Shown: in pieces, positions 46,001-55,300 of the stretch
Layout: each line of letters opens with the position of its first letter
Numbering within the stretch: position 1 is the stretch's first letter
Origin: Arctopsyche grandis
Lineage: Eukaryota > Arthropoda > Insecta > Trichoptera > Hydropsychidae
DNA: 64,000 nt
Assembly: GCF_051622035.1 (NCBI RefSeq)
Contig: NC_135358.1
Location: forward strand, 622,501-686,500
Direction of reading: 5' to 3'
Position numbers and translations under genes: made by a program
Notes under the pieces: model-generated
Told to the model about the DNA's origin: nothing
Seen by the model: only the letters and a program-made list of their open reading frames with translations
Database searches by the model: none

Positions 46001-47612
46001 TATATGGTGTATGGTCTACCTATAAAATAGATTTGTTTTGATTATGTTATTAATGTACTTTAAAGATTAATTTTTTTGATGTTGTTTATTATTCGAAAAA
46101 ATCTTTTGGTAAATTAATAAAAAATACAGCAATTTGTATACAATTTAAAGCGAAAAAAGCTTATCGAAAAATCATGCTCTTAAGTTCTTTTTTTTCTACC
46201 GGAGTTGGAAGTTTACTCTTGTACACAATTTCAGTAATAACAGGCTTTTACGTCATTAGACTAATTTAGTAATTTTCTAAACGTGCATAACACCTCTGTG
46301 CAATTGTATTATTTATAATTTGATTTCATACGGCTCTCATCTTTAAATTTTATTTTGAACAATGACGAGTAAATTACTCTTGAATTCTTAGTCATTTGCT
46401 AAGCTAACAACCGAATATTAACTTTCCATTTCTGAACTCACTATTGGGATGTGTTGTTTTTTTTAAGCACAGGTAATTCAACTCGATTATTGGTATCCAT
46501 ACCTGGGCAGAAAAACCCGTCAGTGAAATCAAAAGTTGATATGCAAAACGCAAAGTTGATTATGCAGTTCAAGTTTAATATTTTAAGAGATCGATTTGCT
46601 TGATAATAAAAAATATTTTTTTATACACGTAAGCAACGTTCACTTTTAACATTTTTTCGATAACGTTTTATTGTAATCAATATAGCGATATACTTTTTAT
46701 ATTTTTATTAGAATGAGAAAATCGCGAACGAATGCTAAATTTCACTTTTTTTTGTTACGCTACGTTGGTTAGAATATTACTTTTTCCGTTTTAAAATAAT
46801 AAAAATATTTTAATAATATGAATAAAATTTAATCATAAATAAATTTTCCATTAAAAAATCATCTGCAGTTATACATTAAATTGAAAATAATTTCTACTTT
46901 GTACAAATTTTGCGTCGTAGATATAAAATGTTAATTTGTAAATTTATAAATAAACTACCTGTATTACCCGGCTTCGCTCGGTATTTCTAATATAATCCGT
47001 TTAAACATGACTAATCTAATAGTAAACGTTTTATTAAATTTATTTGAATAATTTTATCTTATATAAATTTATTTGAATACTCATTTTTTTTTATTTAATT
47101 GTTTGTCACGATCAAACAAACATATAGTAAGTTTCTTATAAAAATTATATGTACGCTCCCGGCGTCTGCGCCCCCTAGGGCTCCGCCCTCAGCGTCTGCG
47201 CCCCCGACGTTTGCGTCCCCTAGGGCTTCGTCCTCGGCACCTACGCCCCCGGGAACTTCAAATCCTTTGAATTAGAAAAAAGTGAATTATTTTTTCGATG
47301 ACGTCACGGATTTCTACGAACGAAGGATACATACATACATACATACATATATACAAAGTCTCTTTCCAAATTATATATTAGATTATTCATAAAATATAAT
47401 CAATTGTTTTTTTTCCCGAAGGTTCAGCTGAGATGGACGGGGTAACTTTCACCTTCCCACCTTCACCCTTGCTAACACAACCCCTGGACAAAAACCATGG
47501 TACTCTGTGTGTTCGTGCAGCCTGTCAAAAATCTGTCAGATGCGAGTGTGTACACGTCAGATCTATACCTTTGGGAAACACTGTCGAACTGATTCTGGTA
47601 GATCAAGGTATG

Positions 47613-47698
<86 letters not shown>

Positions 47699-50189
47699 AT
47701 ATAATTTACAGTGTACTCTCGGTTTACCGGGCTAATTCTAGGGAGGACGGGACCGGATAATTGAAAAACACGGATAATCCGAACAATCAATTTTAAATAT
47801 CGTTTCTGTTGTTTGAGTGAATGCTGTTGTTGAGTAATTGTTTGAGTGACAATAGAAACGATATCTGCATCATTTTCATCGCAATCAAACCACTCGATGT
47901 TTTCCCGATCCAAGATTTTCAAATCATTTAAAATTTTCCATTAATCTCAACATTTCCGATATATCATTTCCCTCCGTGTCTTCACAATCCAATAAATCTA
48001 TTTCCACGTTAGTAAGAATTTTTCTCCATGATCAAACCAGTGTTACTGGTCTTACTTTCGACCAAGATTTTGTTATTCCGTGATTAGCATCTAATATACT
48101 AATTTTTTTCCACAAATTGATCAAGTCATCATCTTCCTCAGCAAAAGTTTTGAGAACATCAGCACCATAAAGCCGTTTCATTAATGATATGAAACCTTGG
48201 TCCACGTGTTGAATTTGACTTGTAGTATTAGGCGATAAAAATTTAGCTATCATAAGACCGAAAATCAAAAATTTTTGCGTGTTTATATGAGAAATTATAA
48301 TTAAATGCAAAAATGCTCTAAATGTACTCATTATTATATATTCTCATTCTTATTTCAAGCACGGATAAATCGCCTACCAAATAATCTGTACCCGGGTAAT
48401 CGAGAGTGCACTGTATGTATATTAAATTCTATTATAAGACGTCTTCTCGTCATATGAGAATCTGTCAATGACCTGTCACAGCCCACAGGTCTGATTTAGT
48501 ATTCGATCGATAAGAATCTGACAATGAGAATGTAGGCGAGTACATTCGATAGTGAAAAGTCAAAACAATAATAAGTTATATTAAAATTAATAATAGGCTG
48601 TACCTTTCTACACTTTCTGCGATTTCTTCCGATACGCTTTCAATTTCGATATTTCTATTTAAATGAGTTCATTCGTTTTTTTTCAGAATATTTTAAAATT
48701 TATTCATATATAAGAAATCTTATTTTTCGGATTTTCAAAATTTATTCTCTATCACTGAAAGTGAATTTGTGATATAATTTTAATTTATTGACGCAGTTTC
48801 TTTTAATTTTCTACTATCTTCGATTCATCAACGCATCAATGATGCTGTAAAACTGTTTAACATATGATTACGCTTCTGTTAAAATAATATGAAATAAAAT
48901 ATATAAGAAATTATTCATCATCGCTTTCAGTCAAACGTCACCTATGTAATAATTTTCTATTTCTATCTACATATCTAAGGCCATACATTTTATTCAATTC
49001 CTTGCTTAATTTTTACTTGAGCCCTAAAAGTACTGAAAGAGTCAGCAAAAAGTTCGGGAAAATCATCAATACTATAGTAAAGATTGTACTATTAAATGGA
49101 GTGTTGTTATGATAAGGATACCATTAGCAATCTTGTATAAAAGTAAAAAAATCAGAAACCCTTCTGCGATGAGACAAACTAGCGATCTTGAAAAAAGAGA
49201 GTTATTATAAGTTGGCAGCAATCTTACAAGACCAGTCTTATGGGATAAATGGCGCAGAAAACGCTTCTGAATTGTCTCTAAATGATCTATGTTATATGGG
49301 TTTGGTATTAAGGAGACCATATGACTGAAGCATACTCCATATTACTACGAACCAAACTGTTATAGAGCAATATCAGAGTATGCGGATTCTTAAATGGTTT
49401 CGCAACTTGGCAGATAAATTCCAATAGCTTATATGAATTGGTGACTATATGGTTAAAATCTATTGGAATACCCAAGTCTCTGGCACAATTTTTCGTTATA
49501 AGGTCTTCATTATTAATATTGTAAATAAAGTTTATTAGATTATGATTTCTGGAAAGTGTCTGAAATATTGAGATACATAAGGCTTACATTACACCATTGG
49601 GATATTGTATCAATGTGGGATTGTAATTTTAAGCAATCCGATACACTATTGATAGGATGGAAAACCTTAAGATCATCAGCATAAAGTAAGCACTGGCACC
49701 GCAGAAGGGGAATGAGATCGTTAATATACATAATAAATAGAAGTGGTCCAAAGTGTGAACCTTGAGGGACTCCTGAAGGGATTCGTGTAAAATGATTGAT
49801 TTATCTTTTTTATTGCAGGTGGTGAAACAGACAACGTGTTTCATCTTCACGGCTACAGCTTTTACGTGGTGGCCACTAACCAATTTACAGAAGCACTCCA
49901 ATCTGGAGCAATCGAGCGCATGCACGAGGAGGGCACCCTCTTCTCCAAGAGGAATCTGATCGATCCAGTCGAAAAGGACACGGTGACGATACCCAAATTC
50001 GGAGCAGTGGCTCTTAGATTCAAAGCTGACAATCCCGGCTTCTGGATCCTGAGGGACGAGAGATCCAACCAGTGGACGAGAGGATTGGACGTCCTGCTCC
50101 AAGTTGGTGAAAGATCCGACTTCGTCCAGGCTCCGTCAGACTTTCCAAAGTGCGGCAGTTATGTCGGACCGCATTATTTTTTAATTTGA
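30900..50189 (+). CDS. MCORP: Multicopper oxidase-related protein (MCORP), 5 exons
   Basis: Exons 30900-31053, 39439-39538, 39610-40724, 47422-47607 and 49819-50189, all GT-AG with phases that join, give 641 aa. Residues 29-47 are a single hydrophobic signal anchor, so a type II extracellular membrane protein is expected. A Cys-rich segment (58-102: SCDRPCHELDWPMIC, SCKECPG) typical of insect laccases follows, then the cupredoxin domains. Copper motifs: HWHG is HWRG (148-151); HxHSG is intact (HAHSG 192-196); HPxHLHG is NVFHLHG (524-530) with the type-1 His lost; HCHxxxH is replaced by RDERSNQ (597-603), losing three His and the type-1 Cys. Five of ten His and the Cys are gone, so oxidase activity is not expected. 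This is the hallmark of insect MCORP, reported as needed for viability and ovary development in beetles. The ATG at 30900 has a CAAAATG context. Long introns hold many transposons. Confidence 0.88.
31290..31593. other. T-rich low-complexity tract and LINE UTR motif
   Basis: Start of MCORP intron 1. Repeated TTTATGATTTTTATTATTTT units, then GCTTTGGGGCAACCTGTCAAG at about 31530, a LINE 3' UTR motif shared with 24580 and 11485. Confidence 0.5.
31594..31750 (+). mobile_element. Helitron-like fragment with GC-rich core
   Basis: Starts with the family 5' motif ATAATTTCGAAAGAGACTTTG and contains a G-rich segment (31684-31740) like the C-rich one at 47158-47255. The 3' end is degraded. Confidence 0.55.
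31769..31988 (+). mobile_element. Short Helitron-like element
   Basis: Begins TC after A (TCTAATATATAATTTCGAAA), ends GAGTGAAGCCGAGTAAAACAA then CCAG, followed by T. A|T target, TC start and xxAG end fit a short non-autonomous Helitron of 220 bp. Confidence 0.65.
32140..32850. repeat. Repeat D, copy 2 (inverted relative to copy 1)
   Basis: Matches 27530-28545 on the opposite strand. It is uninterrupted, so it shows where repeat C entered copy 1. Lies in MCORP intron 1. Confidence 0.65.
32884..33810 (+). mobile_element. hAT element with perfect 8-bp duplication
   Basis: The ends CAGTGGTTCT (32884) and AGAACCACTG (33810) are inverted. Identical 8-bp flanks TTCTAGAC occur at 32876-32883 and 33811-33818. 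The sub-terminal GTGCGGCCAC/GTGGCCGCA motifs are also inverted. The interior carries a broken transposase, 3' part, on the plus strand. 927 bp in MCORP intron 1. Confidence 0.92.
33071..33651 (+). pseudogene. hAT transposase remnant in the 927-bp element
   Basis: A first frame (33071-33331) has coiled-coil-like KLKLKLKIIECLKSLNLELDK. After a frame change, 33462-33651 reads SNFPTTVYCERSLSVMHFIK then KNKFRNQLKDANLEAGMRLA, the C-terminal ZBED5-type hAT signature (FPTT..CE.SFS.M..IKNK.RN.L...NLEA). The DDE-like catalytic parts are deleted. Confidence 0.75.
33811..36158. other. MCORP intron 1, gene-free stretch
   Basis: A run of 18 G at about 33979-33996. At 35857-35920 a hAT-type end, CAGTGGCGTAACGTG, is followed by GGCGCCCC-rich sequence. 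The rest is AT-rich without recognisable features. Confidence 0.4.
36159..36494 (+). mobile_element. Solo LTR, related copy
   Basis: Same family as 5034-5416 and 53914-54303: shared CTTATAAAGGGCAGGTAGCTC, GCGCTGTCAGTTCTAAGAAC, GGGGGTCTCCATTGTTA and GCATATGCTAC end. AATA flanks both sides (36155-36158 and 36495-36498). Its left part is diverged from the other copies. Confidence 0.75.
37132..37249 (+). CDS. Candidate alternative first coding exon of MCORP
   Basis: An ATG in a strong insect context (GAAAAAATGA) opens 39 codons (MTERDPLLRLTRKRKVRS...) and runs without a stop to GAAG|GTATGT. It ends in phase 1, the same as exon 1 at 31053, and would join MCORP exon 2 in frame. The encoded N-terminus is very basic and has no membrane segment, so the product would lack the signal anchor. 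Codon use and local GC exceed those of the surrounding intron. There is no transcript evidence here; chance is possible. Confidence 0.45.
37433..37620. mobile_element. MITE B, right end degraded
   Basis: Starts GGTTCGGTGATTATTGGTCA, then CGCTCGCCCAAAAGTCAC, and near the other end GTCTTTTGGGCGATCC, the inverted partner. Same family as 26161-27560 and 57293-57510. Confidence 0.65.
37621..39438. other. MCORP intron 1, 3' part
   Basis: AT-rich. 38455-38600 carries GCCATAGTGACATTA, a LINE 3' UTR motif. No exon was recognised; the frame at 38683-38925 has no signature. Confidence 0.4.
39439..39538 (+). CDS. MCORP: MCORP exon 2
   Basis: The acceptor is TTTCTTTACAG. Residues 52-84 carry three Cys of the Cys-rich region. 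The donor GTATGT is in phase 2. Confidence 0.87.
39610..40724 (+). CDS. MCORP: MCORP exon 3 (cupredoxin domains 1 and 2)
   Basis: The acceptor is TTCTTTCACAG. Residues 86-456 include HWRG, LYHAHSGAESSDG and the SPGKRYRFR segment. An acidic low-complexity linker lies at about 375-390. The donor GTATGT is in phase 1. This is the most GC-rich, clearly coding stretch in the window. Confidence 0.92.
40745..41120. mobile_element. Possible solo LTR in MCORP intron 3
   Basis: TGTGTCACTTG... to ...GGGTCCCAACA, with TATAAATAAACAC and a GC-richer character than the flanks. The layout (TATAAATAAA then GGAACATCCAGAATCC) resembles 57905-58081. Ends are uncertain and no target duplication was confirmed. 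Confidence 0.35.
41364..42058 (-). mobile_element. jockey-like LINE family 2, 3' part
   Basis: A minus-strand frame of 150 codons (42042-41590) reads KAFLRFLYKKEYGYYPYLYP, MLGYNSLELRRNFSLIRFVL, YVPNNYVRGRHH and PIPRAIQLLNEI, the well-known C-terminal block of jockey-type reverse transcriptase. It ends in a stop and runs into a 3' UTR with TTAGGTTCTTCCTGTAATG. The block is open throughout but lacks the catalytic core. Confidence 0.85.
42143..42310. repeat. Relative of the 13478 MITE
   Basis: ACTAGTGGCCTG, AAATAGAAATAGTG, CCGCCACTTTCAAATATAG and GGCTCATAT match the right half of 13478-13682; the left end is replaced. Confidence 0.55.
42311..43462. other. MCORP intron 3, gene-free stretch
   Basis: AT-rich with no recognised repeat or exon. 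Confidence 0.4.
43463..44948 (-). mobile_element. Decayed hAT element, 1.49 kb
   Basis: The left end CAGCGGTTCCCAACC and right end GGAAACCGCTG are inverted, each followed inward by a CGCGTACC motif. On the minus strand near 44000-43900 a frame reads LKFLSPFTSTELVERAFSS, the hAT C-terminal region, with stops elsewhere. The 8-bp flanks no longer match well. A repeat C copy (44607-44805) is inserted inside. Confidence 0.7.
44607..44805. repeat. Repeat C copy inside the hAT element
   Basis: ACATACCTCCTTTACGTTTC through GATCCTCCGCCATTACGATC and GACGTTTATCC. Confidence 0.65.
44949..46954. other. MCORP intron 3, gene-free stretch
   Basis: AT-rich sequence; no frame with a family signature (45329-45565 was checked) and no repeat boundary was seen. 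Confidence 0.4.
46955..47382 (-). mobile_element. Helitron-like element with GC-rich core
   Basis: On the minus strand it starts TCTAATATATAATTTGGAAA (47382) and ends GAGCGAAGCCGGGTAATACA-GGTAG followed by T (46955). A degenerate C-rich array (GGCGTCTGCGCCCCC, GGGCTCCGCCCTC) lies at 47158-47255. It ends only 39 bases before the MCORP exon 4 acceptor. Confidence 0.65.
47422..47607 (+). CDS. MCORP: MCORP exon 4
   Basis: The acceptor is TTTTCCCGAAG. It carries DGVTFTFPPSPLLTQ and CECVHVRSIPLGNTVELILVD, the start of the third cupredoxin domain. The donor GTATGT is in phase 1, followed directly by a TA-rich repeat. Confidence 0.87.
47627..47696. repeat. (AT)n microsatellite beside a splice donor
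   Basis: About 35 AT units starting within 20 bases of the exon 4 donor. Confidence 0.95.
47709..48413 (-). mobile_element. pogo/Tigger-like element, deleted
   Basis: Inverted ends CAGTG(T/C)ACTCTCG(G/A)TT and ACCGGG/CCCGGGT, flanked by TA on both sides (47707-47708 and 48414-48415). The minus strand carries a transposase C-terminal part: 48331-48032 with LSPNTTSQIQHVDQGFI and LLDANHG-like DANHGITKSWSKVRPV, then frameshifted ENIEWFDCDEND (47905-47860). These match Tigger/jerky-type DDE proteins (PNTT..IQPMDQGVI). 705 bp in MCORP intron 4. Confidence 0.85.
48032..48331 (-). pseudogene. Tigger-like transposase fragment
   Basis: 99-codon open stretch. SPNTTSQIQHVDQGFISLMK is the region after the second Asp of the pogo-type DDE domain, and RLYGADVLKTFAEEDDDL matches the following helix. 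The N-terminal DNA-binding and first catalytic parts are absent, and the C-terminus is in another frame. Confidence 0.8.
49030..49800 (-). mobile_element. jockey-like LINE, RT palm fragment
   Basis: On the minus strand a frame crosses IPSGVPQGSHFGPLLFIMYI, NDLIPLL and CLLYADDLKVF, which are the conserved B and C motifs of non-LTR reverse transcriptase. Downstream come HLETIQKRFLRHL and RRS-like segments, with stops. It lies antisense to MCORP and ends about 20 bases before the exon 5 acceptor. Confidence 0.85.
49819..50189 (+). CDS. MCORP: MCORP exon 5 (terminal)
   Basis: The acceptor is CTTTTTTATTGCAG. It encodes NVFHLHGYSFYVV and NPGFWILRDERSNQ and ends at TGA 50187-50189. Candidate poly(A) signals AATAAA are at 50536-50541 and, weaker, near 50351. 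Confidence 0.9.
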
Positions 50190-51400
50190 ACATCCACGAC
50201 GAACTCTGAGAGCAATTTGAATCGGTTCAAAAGTGTGTCGTGGTAAATGTTCGATGTTGGTTCTAAACTGTGATGGAATGTCAGTGAAAAGCAGTGGCTT
50301 GCTATAAAATCGTTTTATAATGTTGGGTTTCATTGTCATAATGTGTATGATAATAAATGTATACGGCTTTTCTCTGCGAGCCAGCGATTGTGCGTATTAT
50401 TCCGTTTTACCTTGTGAAAGTTTGATTTCAAATTGAATTTTCGAGTTTCGTTTATTTTTGAATTTCACGAATTCGTATGTAATGGAATTTTTTTTAATTT
50501 AATCGTGCGCCTAGGAGACCTTTACGTTTTAACGCAATAAACAGAGCGTTGAAAATTACTTATGTTCGTACATATTACAAATGTATGCTAGTTTTGAAAT
50601 TATTGTTTATACATTTTCTATTTTGTATTATATTATTATAATTGTGACTGAATTTTGATCGTTTTACGTGATAAATGAATAACATTATGCGTATTCTTAT
50701 ATTAATTTTCGTCTAGATAAGTATCTGTTATGTAGTTTTTAATATTGCATGAATAAAATATTTGAATGAAAATGTGGCTATTAAAGTCACGTATTTTATA
50801 ATAAACGACGCTAATATTTATACGGACTGTTTTAAATAATCTTATTTTCATTTTTTTAATATATATATATATATGTACATACATACCTACTATGTATTAT
50901 AGTTTGCAGTAACCGGTATTTTCCGGAGTTCTGAAATGTATTTATTTTATATTCCAGCTTGAATTTCGATTCAAACACCGATTTCTACACGATTTTGGTC
51001 TAAAACTAATTTATACGCCTCTACATATATCATGCAACATTAAATAATCAAGTATATACATAGTACATATTCAATTTTATATGTATTTTAATATATGTAT
51101 GTATGTATTTACGTGTATTAATAGAGTGGATTTCACTTTGAGGAAGATTTTCCAATATTTTTGATTCATTGAAATATATAATATATGTACATATGAAAAT
51201 TTTAGTGAAAGTTTCAATGTCTAATTGGATTATTTTGTGTGTGTAGAATTAGCATAATAAATTAAAAATATATATTTCAACCTTAAAATGAAAAAAAAAT
51301 ACACTATAAAAGTAAAGAGGTTTACATACATAGGAACATATGAAAGTATACTTGAAAAACAAAATAAATCAAGAATCAAAGTGAAGACTAATACGTGTAT

Positions 51401-51457
<57 letters not shown>

Positions 51458-53059
51458 TTTTTGTTTTTTAAATTGATTATTAAAAATTAATGCCGTCTGG
51501 GAACGTAAAAATGTATCCAATGAAACGTTTATTTTATGTAATTTGTAATAATAAATTTATCTTCAGTATAATATAACAATTATTGTGCAATATCACGCAA
51601 CTGAAGTCTGACGCAATATAAGAAAGTAAATTCTGTTTTTATTGTATACATATGTAGGAAAATATGATTTTTTTTTTAATAAAATTTTAATGAATCAATG
51701 TATGTAATGTTTTCACGGTGGATGTTGTTAGAAAGAAAAAAGTCATAAATATCCAAGTATCGTTACGCTTTCTTTCAATTACGCGATAATGTACATAAAT
51801 TCGAACCCGTAAATACTGGATAAAGGTAATTACATTTGACAAAAAGTAAAAAAACCCGGTGAACGAAACTCGTTTTACGATTTCGTATCACTTTCAATTT
51901 GGTCACAGAGTGCGATTATTTCGACCAGTGTCCCAAACTAGTTTTTGGACTTGGAAAGTTTCTTTTCCTTTTCGTTTCTATAATATTATCATATATATAA
52001 AAAAAAAACTCTATTCGATATAGGCACCTTATTTATTATACTTTTTTTTATCCTCTCATGTGGAGATCGAAACGATGCTTTCGTTTTCTAATGATGAAAA
52101 AAAAATCACCTAGAACCCGTTTCGTTTTCAAATAATATGAAAATACGTGACACACGACCTTTTAACGCGGGATGATTATAATATTTTAAAATTCTATTAT
52201 CTTGATAAATCGGAGAGAGTTTACATTACATTAAAAACAAAGATTATTCTTGATTTAATATTGCTATTATATATGTATGTATTTTATGTGATTTACTAGT
52301 TTCGATGTTTTTTTTTATTATAAATTATGATTGATGTTACCAATTATACTGAAATTTACCTAAAATTATGACGTTTATGTGAATAAGATAAACTAAAAAT
52401 GTGATACGTATTTTAAAAACATTTTTTGTCACACATTTCTGTTTTAGTAAATAAATATTTTTACAAAAATGTTAACTCGATGTAATACTTTTAGCATTGG
52501 CATTAATTTTTACGTAATATGTGTTATATGGTCATTTTAATGACTGCCGTATTTTTTTGCCAGTAATCATTGATGTGATGATTCAGGTGAATCATCACAT
52601 TGATGTGATGATTCAGGTCAACGAGCAGAAAAAAGGTTAGATAATATATAATACAATTAGCTCACTACAAAGATGTTACGTAAAAGTGCAATTTTAATAA
52701 TTATTTTTGACAGCAGATTAAACGAAATTAATGTGGCGAGTAGAATAGCACTTTCATTTCTTTTTGGACCACGTCGAGATGATGCCGAGAGGAGTCACGA
52801 AAATTTCAAATAGCAACAATCATCTATGATCATCGCAAGTATGGTTTGATCTGCCAATGAATTATTACGTAAGAAAGAGAAAGCAAAGGTGAATTCTTTA
52901 TTGACAAGAGAAACTTGCCAAAAACGTGGTTCGACGATCGTGAAGCTGGTTCCGTTATTTTGGACAGGGCTGTCAATTAATGCTATGAATAAATTTTTAA
53001 TTAAATTGTACATATGTATGTACATAAATATACTATCTCGAAAGTTCATAAAACTGATT
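50190..53059. other. MCORP 3' UTR and gene-free DNA
   Basis: 50190-50541 is probable 3' UTR up to AATAAA at 50536. An (AT)n tract lies at 51402-51447 followed by poly-T. 52574-52599 is a perfect 12-bp-arm palindrome. No further gene was seen; the minus frame at 53049-52795 has no signature. Confidence 0.45.
52574..52618. repeat. Perfect palindrome with tandem half
   Basis: TGTGATGATTCA-GG-TGAATCATCACA (52574-52599) has fully complementary 12-base arms. The unit TTGATGTGATGATTCAGGT is then repeated once (52600-52618). Confidence 0.8.
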
Positions 53060-53625
53060 GATTTTTAAATGCTTTTTATTATTACGAAATTATGTTCACA
53101 ATACATCTTATATCTATTTTAATAGCTACTCATCTACTGATCATTTTCTATTTTACAATTTTAATTTAATTTTGTTTGTAATCATAGTATTATATTATTC
53201 TAATATTAATGTACAGCATAATAGGAAAAAGAGCTCAAAAATCTATTTACAATTCTTATAAATGCTCATAATACATCTAATACATATTATTAATTAAAGA
53301 CTCTCTAAAGTCGACGATTTAAAGCAGATTGTATTTGGGTAATCTGTGTTTATACCTGAAGGGTATAGATATTTTGTTGTAATCACCGAGAGTCTTCACA
53401 AGTGTGTTAGTATGGTTATTAGTGATTCTGTCATAGAATCTTCTGGTCAGTTTGTTAATAATGTCTGTAACAAACGGAATATTATATATGGCATGCAGTT
53501 TTTTCAAGTTAGTATATATGGGTGTATTATACATAATTTTTAGGGATGGATTTTGTATTACTTGGAGCTTAGAAAGGTTAGTATTCGAGGCGTTATTCCA
53601 TACAGGTGAAGCATAGGTTAAACAT
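53060..53625 (-). mobile_element. LINE family 1, 3' end
   Basis: The minus strand encodes MYNTPIYTNLKKLHAIYNIP and VKTLGDYNKISIPFRYKHRL (53534-53319). The 3' UTR follows, ending near 53060 with the reversed A-rich tail. The copy is broken upstream at about 53620. Confidence 0.8.
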
Positions 53626-53824
53626 AAAACTGATTAGAATGTCGTATAAGTTTGAAGAAATGTCACTCAGTTTTATGACATCATCACAATCATTGTTCAA
53701 TGGCGATGTATAAAGAAAGTGTCGTAAGTAATACAAACATAAATGTCTTTAACTTTATTTAATTAAATAAACTTATACATTTTCAGTACGCCGCATTATA
53801 ACAAACAATCTATACAATTTTTTT

Positions 53825-54624
53825 TTTAATTTATACCTGGAAGTCCTAACAGGTAACCCCAATGCGCCTTCCTGGCCAGAAACATTGTACAATTCATTAA
53901 AATATTATTAGTATTGTTGCGTAGGGGTGGGTGGAGGATCCAAATAAAAGGCCAGTGTCGCTTCACAGCATTTATTGGGTAATTAAGGAGAACCACGCAC
54001 TGCCAGTGCTCTATCCAAGTACTTGTTTATAAAGGGCAGGTCGCTCACTGCATCTTCGACTTCCGTTTACTTCCGACTCCCATTTTTTAGGCACGTACAC
54101 GGATATTCAGTCCTACGGTCCAAGGGACTCAGTCCCACGCTTTCGCGCTGTCAGTTCTGAGAACTCTAGTGGGAAGCGACCGAGTGCCGTTACCGACCAC
54201 TTAGTCAATTGGGGGGGTCTCCATTGTTAACTGACTTACACTTAAGCCTGGAGTTAATCCTCAAAAACCAATTATAACGGCGGCTCTTTTAAGCGTATGC
54301 TACAGTACAAAGTACGCACATAAATACATATCAATTAATATCCACAGAGACATCTTTGCCTAAATTTGTAAATTTGCAGCATTTTATACAATTCGGTGAA
54401 ATTCGAGATTGCTGAAATTCGAGATTTTGCGAGAAAATGGGTAAGGTTGCCAATTTGTTGGAACTGTTTCAATGAAAATCAGATAAATTGGCAAACTCTG
54501 ATGGGAAACGATCGACCTGGAGTCACAAATCCATGGTCTGGTCAGCAGAAACCAGTGGGATTTGAGCCCGTGACCACTCTGTTCAAAGCATTATACGTAG
54601 GTTAACCACTTTTCTATTCTGCTG
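53825..54624 (-). mobile_element. SINE split by a solo LTR
   Basis: 53825-53909 is the SINE tail (GGTAACCCCAATGCGCCTTC) and 54308-54624 its body and tRNA-like head, ending CTATTCTGCTGG. The 390-bp LTR sits between them with AGTA on each side. Confidence 0.8.
53914..54303 (+). mobile_element. Solo LTR, 390 bp, AGTA duplication
   Basis: Starts TTGTTGCGTAGGGGTGGG and ends GCGTATGCTAC. AGTA flanks at 53910-53913 and 54304-54307. Contains TTTATAAAGGGCAGG (TATA-like) and the shared GGGGGGGTCTCCATTGTTA. Ends could be shifted by one base to give the usual TG...CA. Confidence 0.82.
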
Positions 54625-54998
54625 GTTGATATAAAAATGCAAAAATGACTGGTTACGAATAAAATGATGAATTTACTTTTGGAAGAATGATCATGATTTT
54701 AAGATACAATATGCCGTTATGTTTGAAACTAAAGCTCTTTGCAATGCCAACTGTAGAGGAAGTGGTGGAATGAAGAGAAGGGATCTAATTAGGGACGCGT
54801 AGGTGAGTGATAGATTAGAAAGGGCCAGAATGGGACTTTATATAATGTATTTTTTTATGAAAAAAAAAAAAAATTACTCAATAGCGTTTGTGGTCATTTA
54901 ATAATATTTGTTTGAACGTAAAAATATTATTCAAAAATATATACATATGTACGTACATATCTATATCTAATATCTAATATGTAAGTTAGAATCTAATA

Positions 54999-55300
54999 TC
55001 TAATATATAATTTCGAAAGAGACTTTGTAATGTTTAATGTACATAAGTATGTGTTTAAGGTTTGGGCGGTAAAATCAAGAAAAAACCTGTATATATATTG
55101 TCTGTATCAACACTTCCTTTTGGAAAATACCCAACCATCTATTGAAAATAAATTTAATTTTAATAAATTAATTTAATTTAAATGTAATAAATCAAAATTA
55201 TTGCTGTTTTATATTATTTATATGTAGGTAGGTAGGTAAAAATTTACTATTAGATTAACCATGTTTAAGTGTTTTACATTACGAATACCGAACGAAGCCG
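54999..55300 (+). mobile_element. Helitron-like element, degraded 3' end
   Basis: Begins TCTAATATATAATTTCGAAA and GAGACTTTGTA; near 55290 the end motif ACGAAGCCGTA is mutated. Two extra partial TCTAATAT starts precede it (54965-54998). Confidence 0.55.

Noticed and set aside
47433-47699. Frames reading YIYIYIYI repeats (also 29253-29468 and 51230-51476)
   Set aside because: Produced by (AT)n microsatellites.
49629-50102. 157-codon minus-strand frame
   Set aside because: It runs from antisense of MCORP exon 5 into the LINE in a frame that is not the reverse transcriptase frame.
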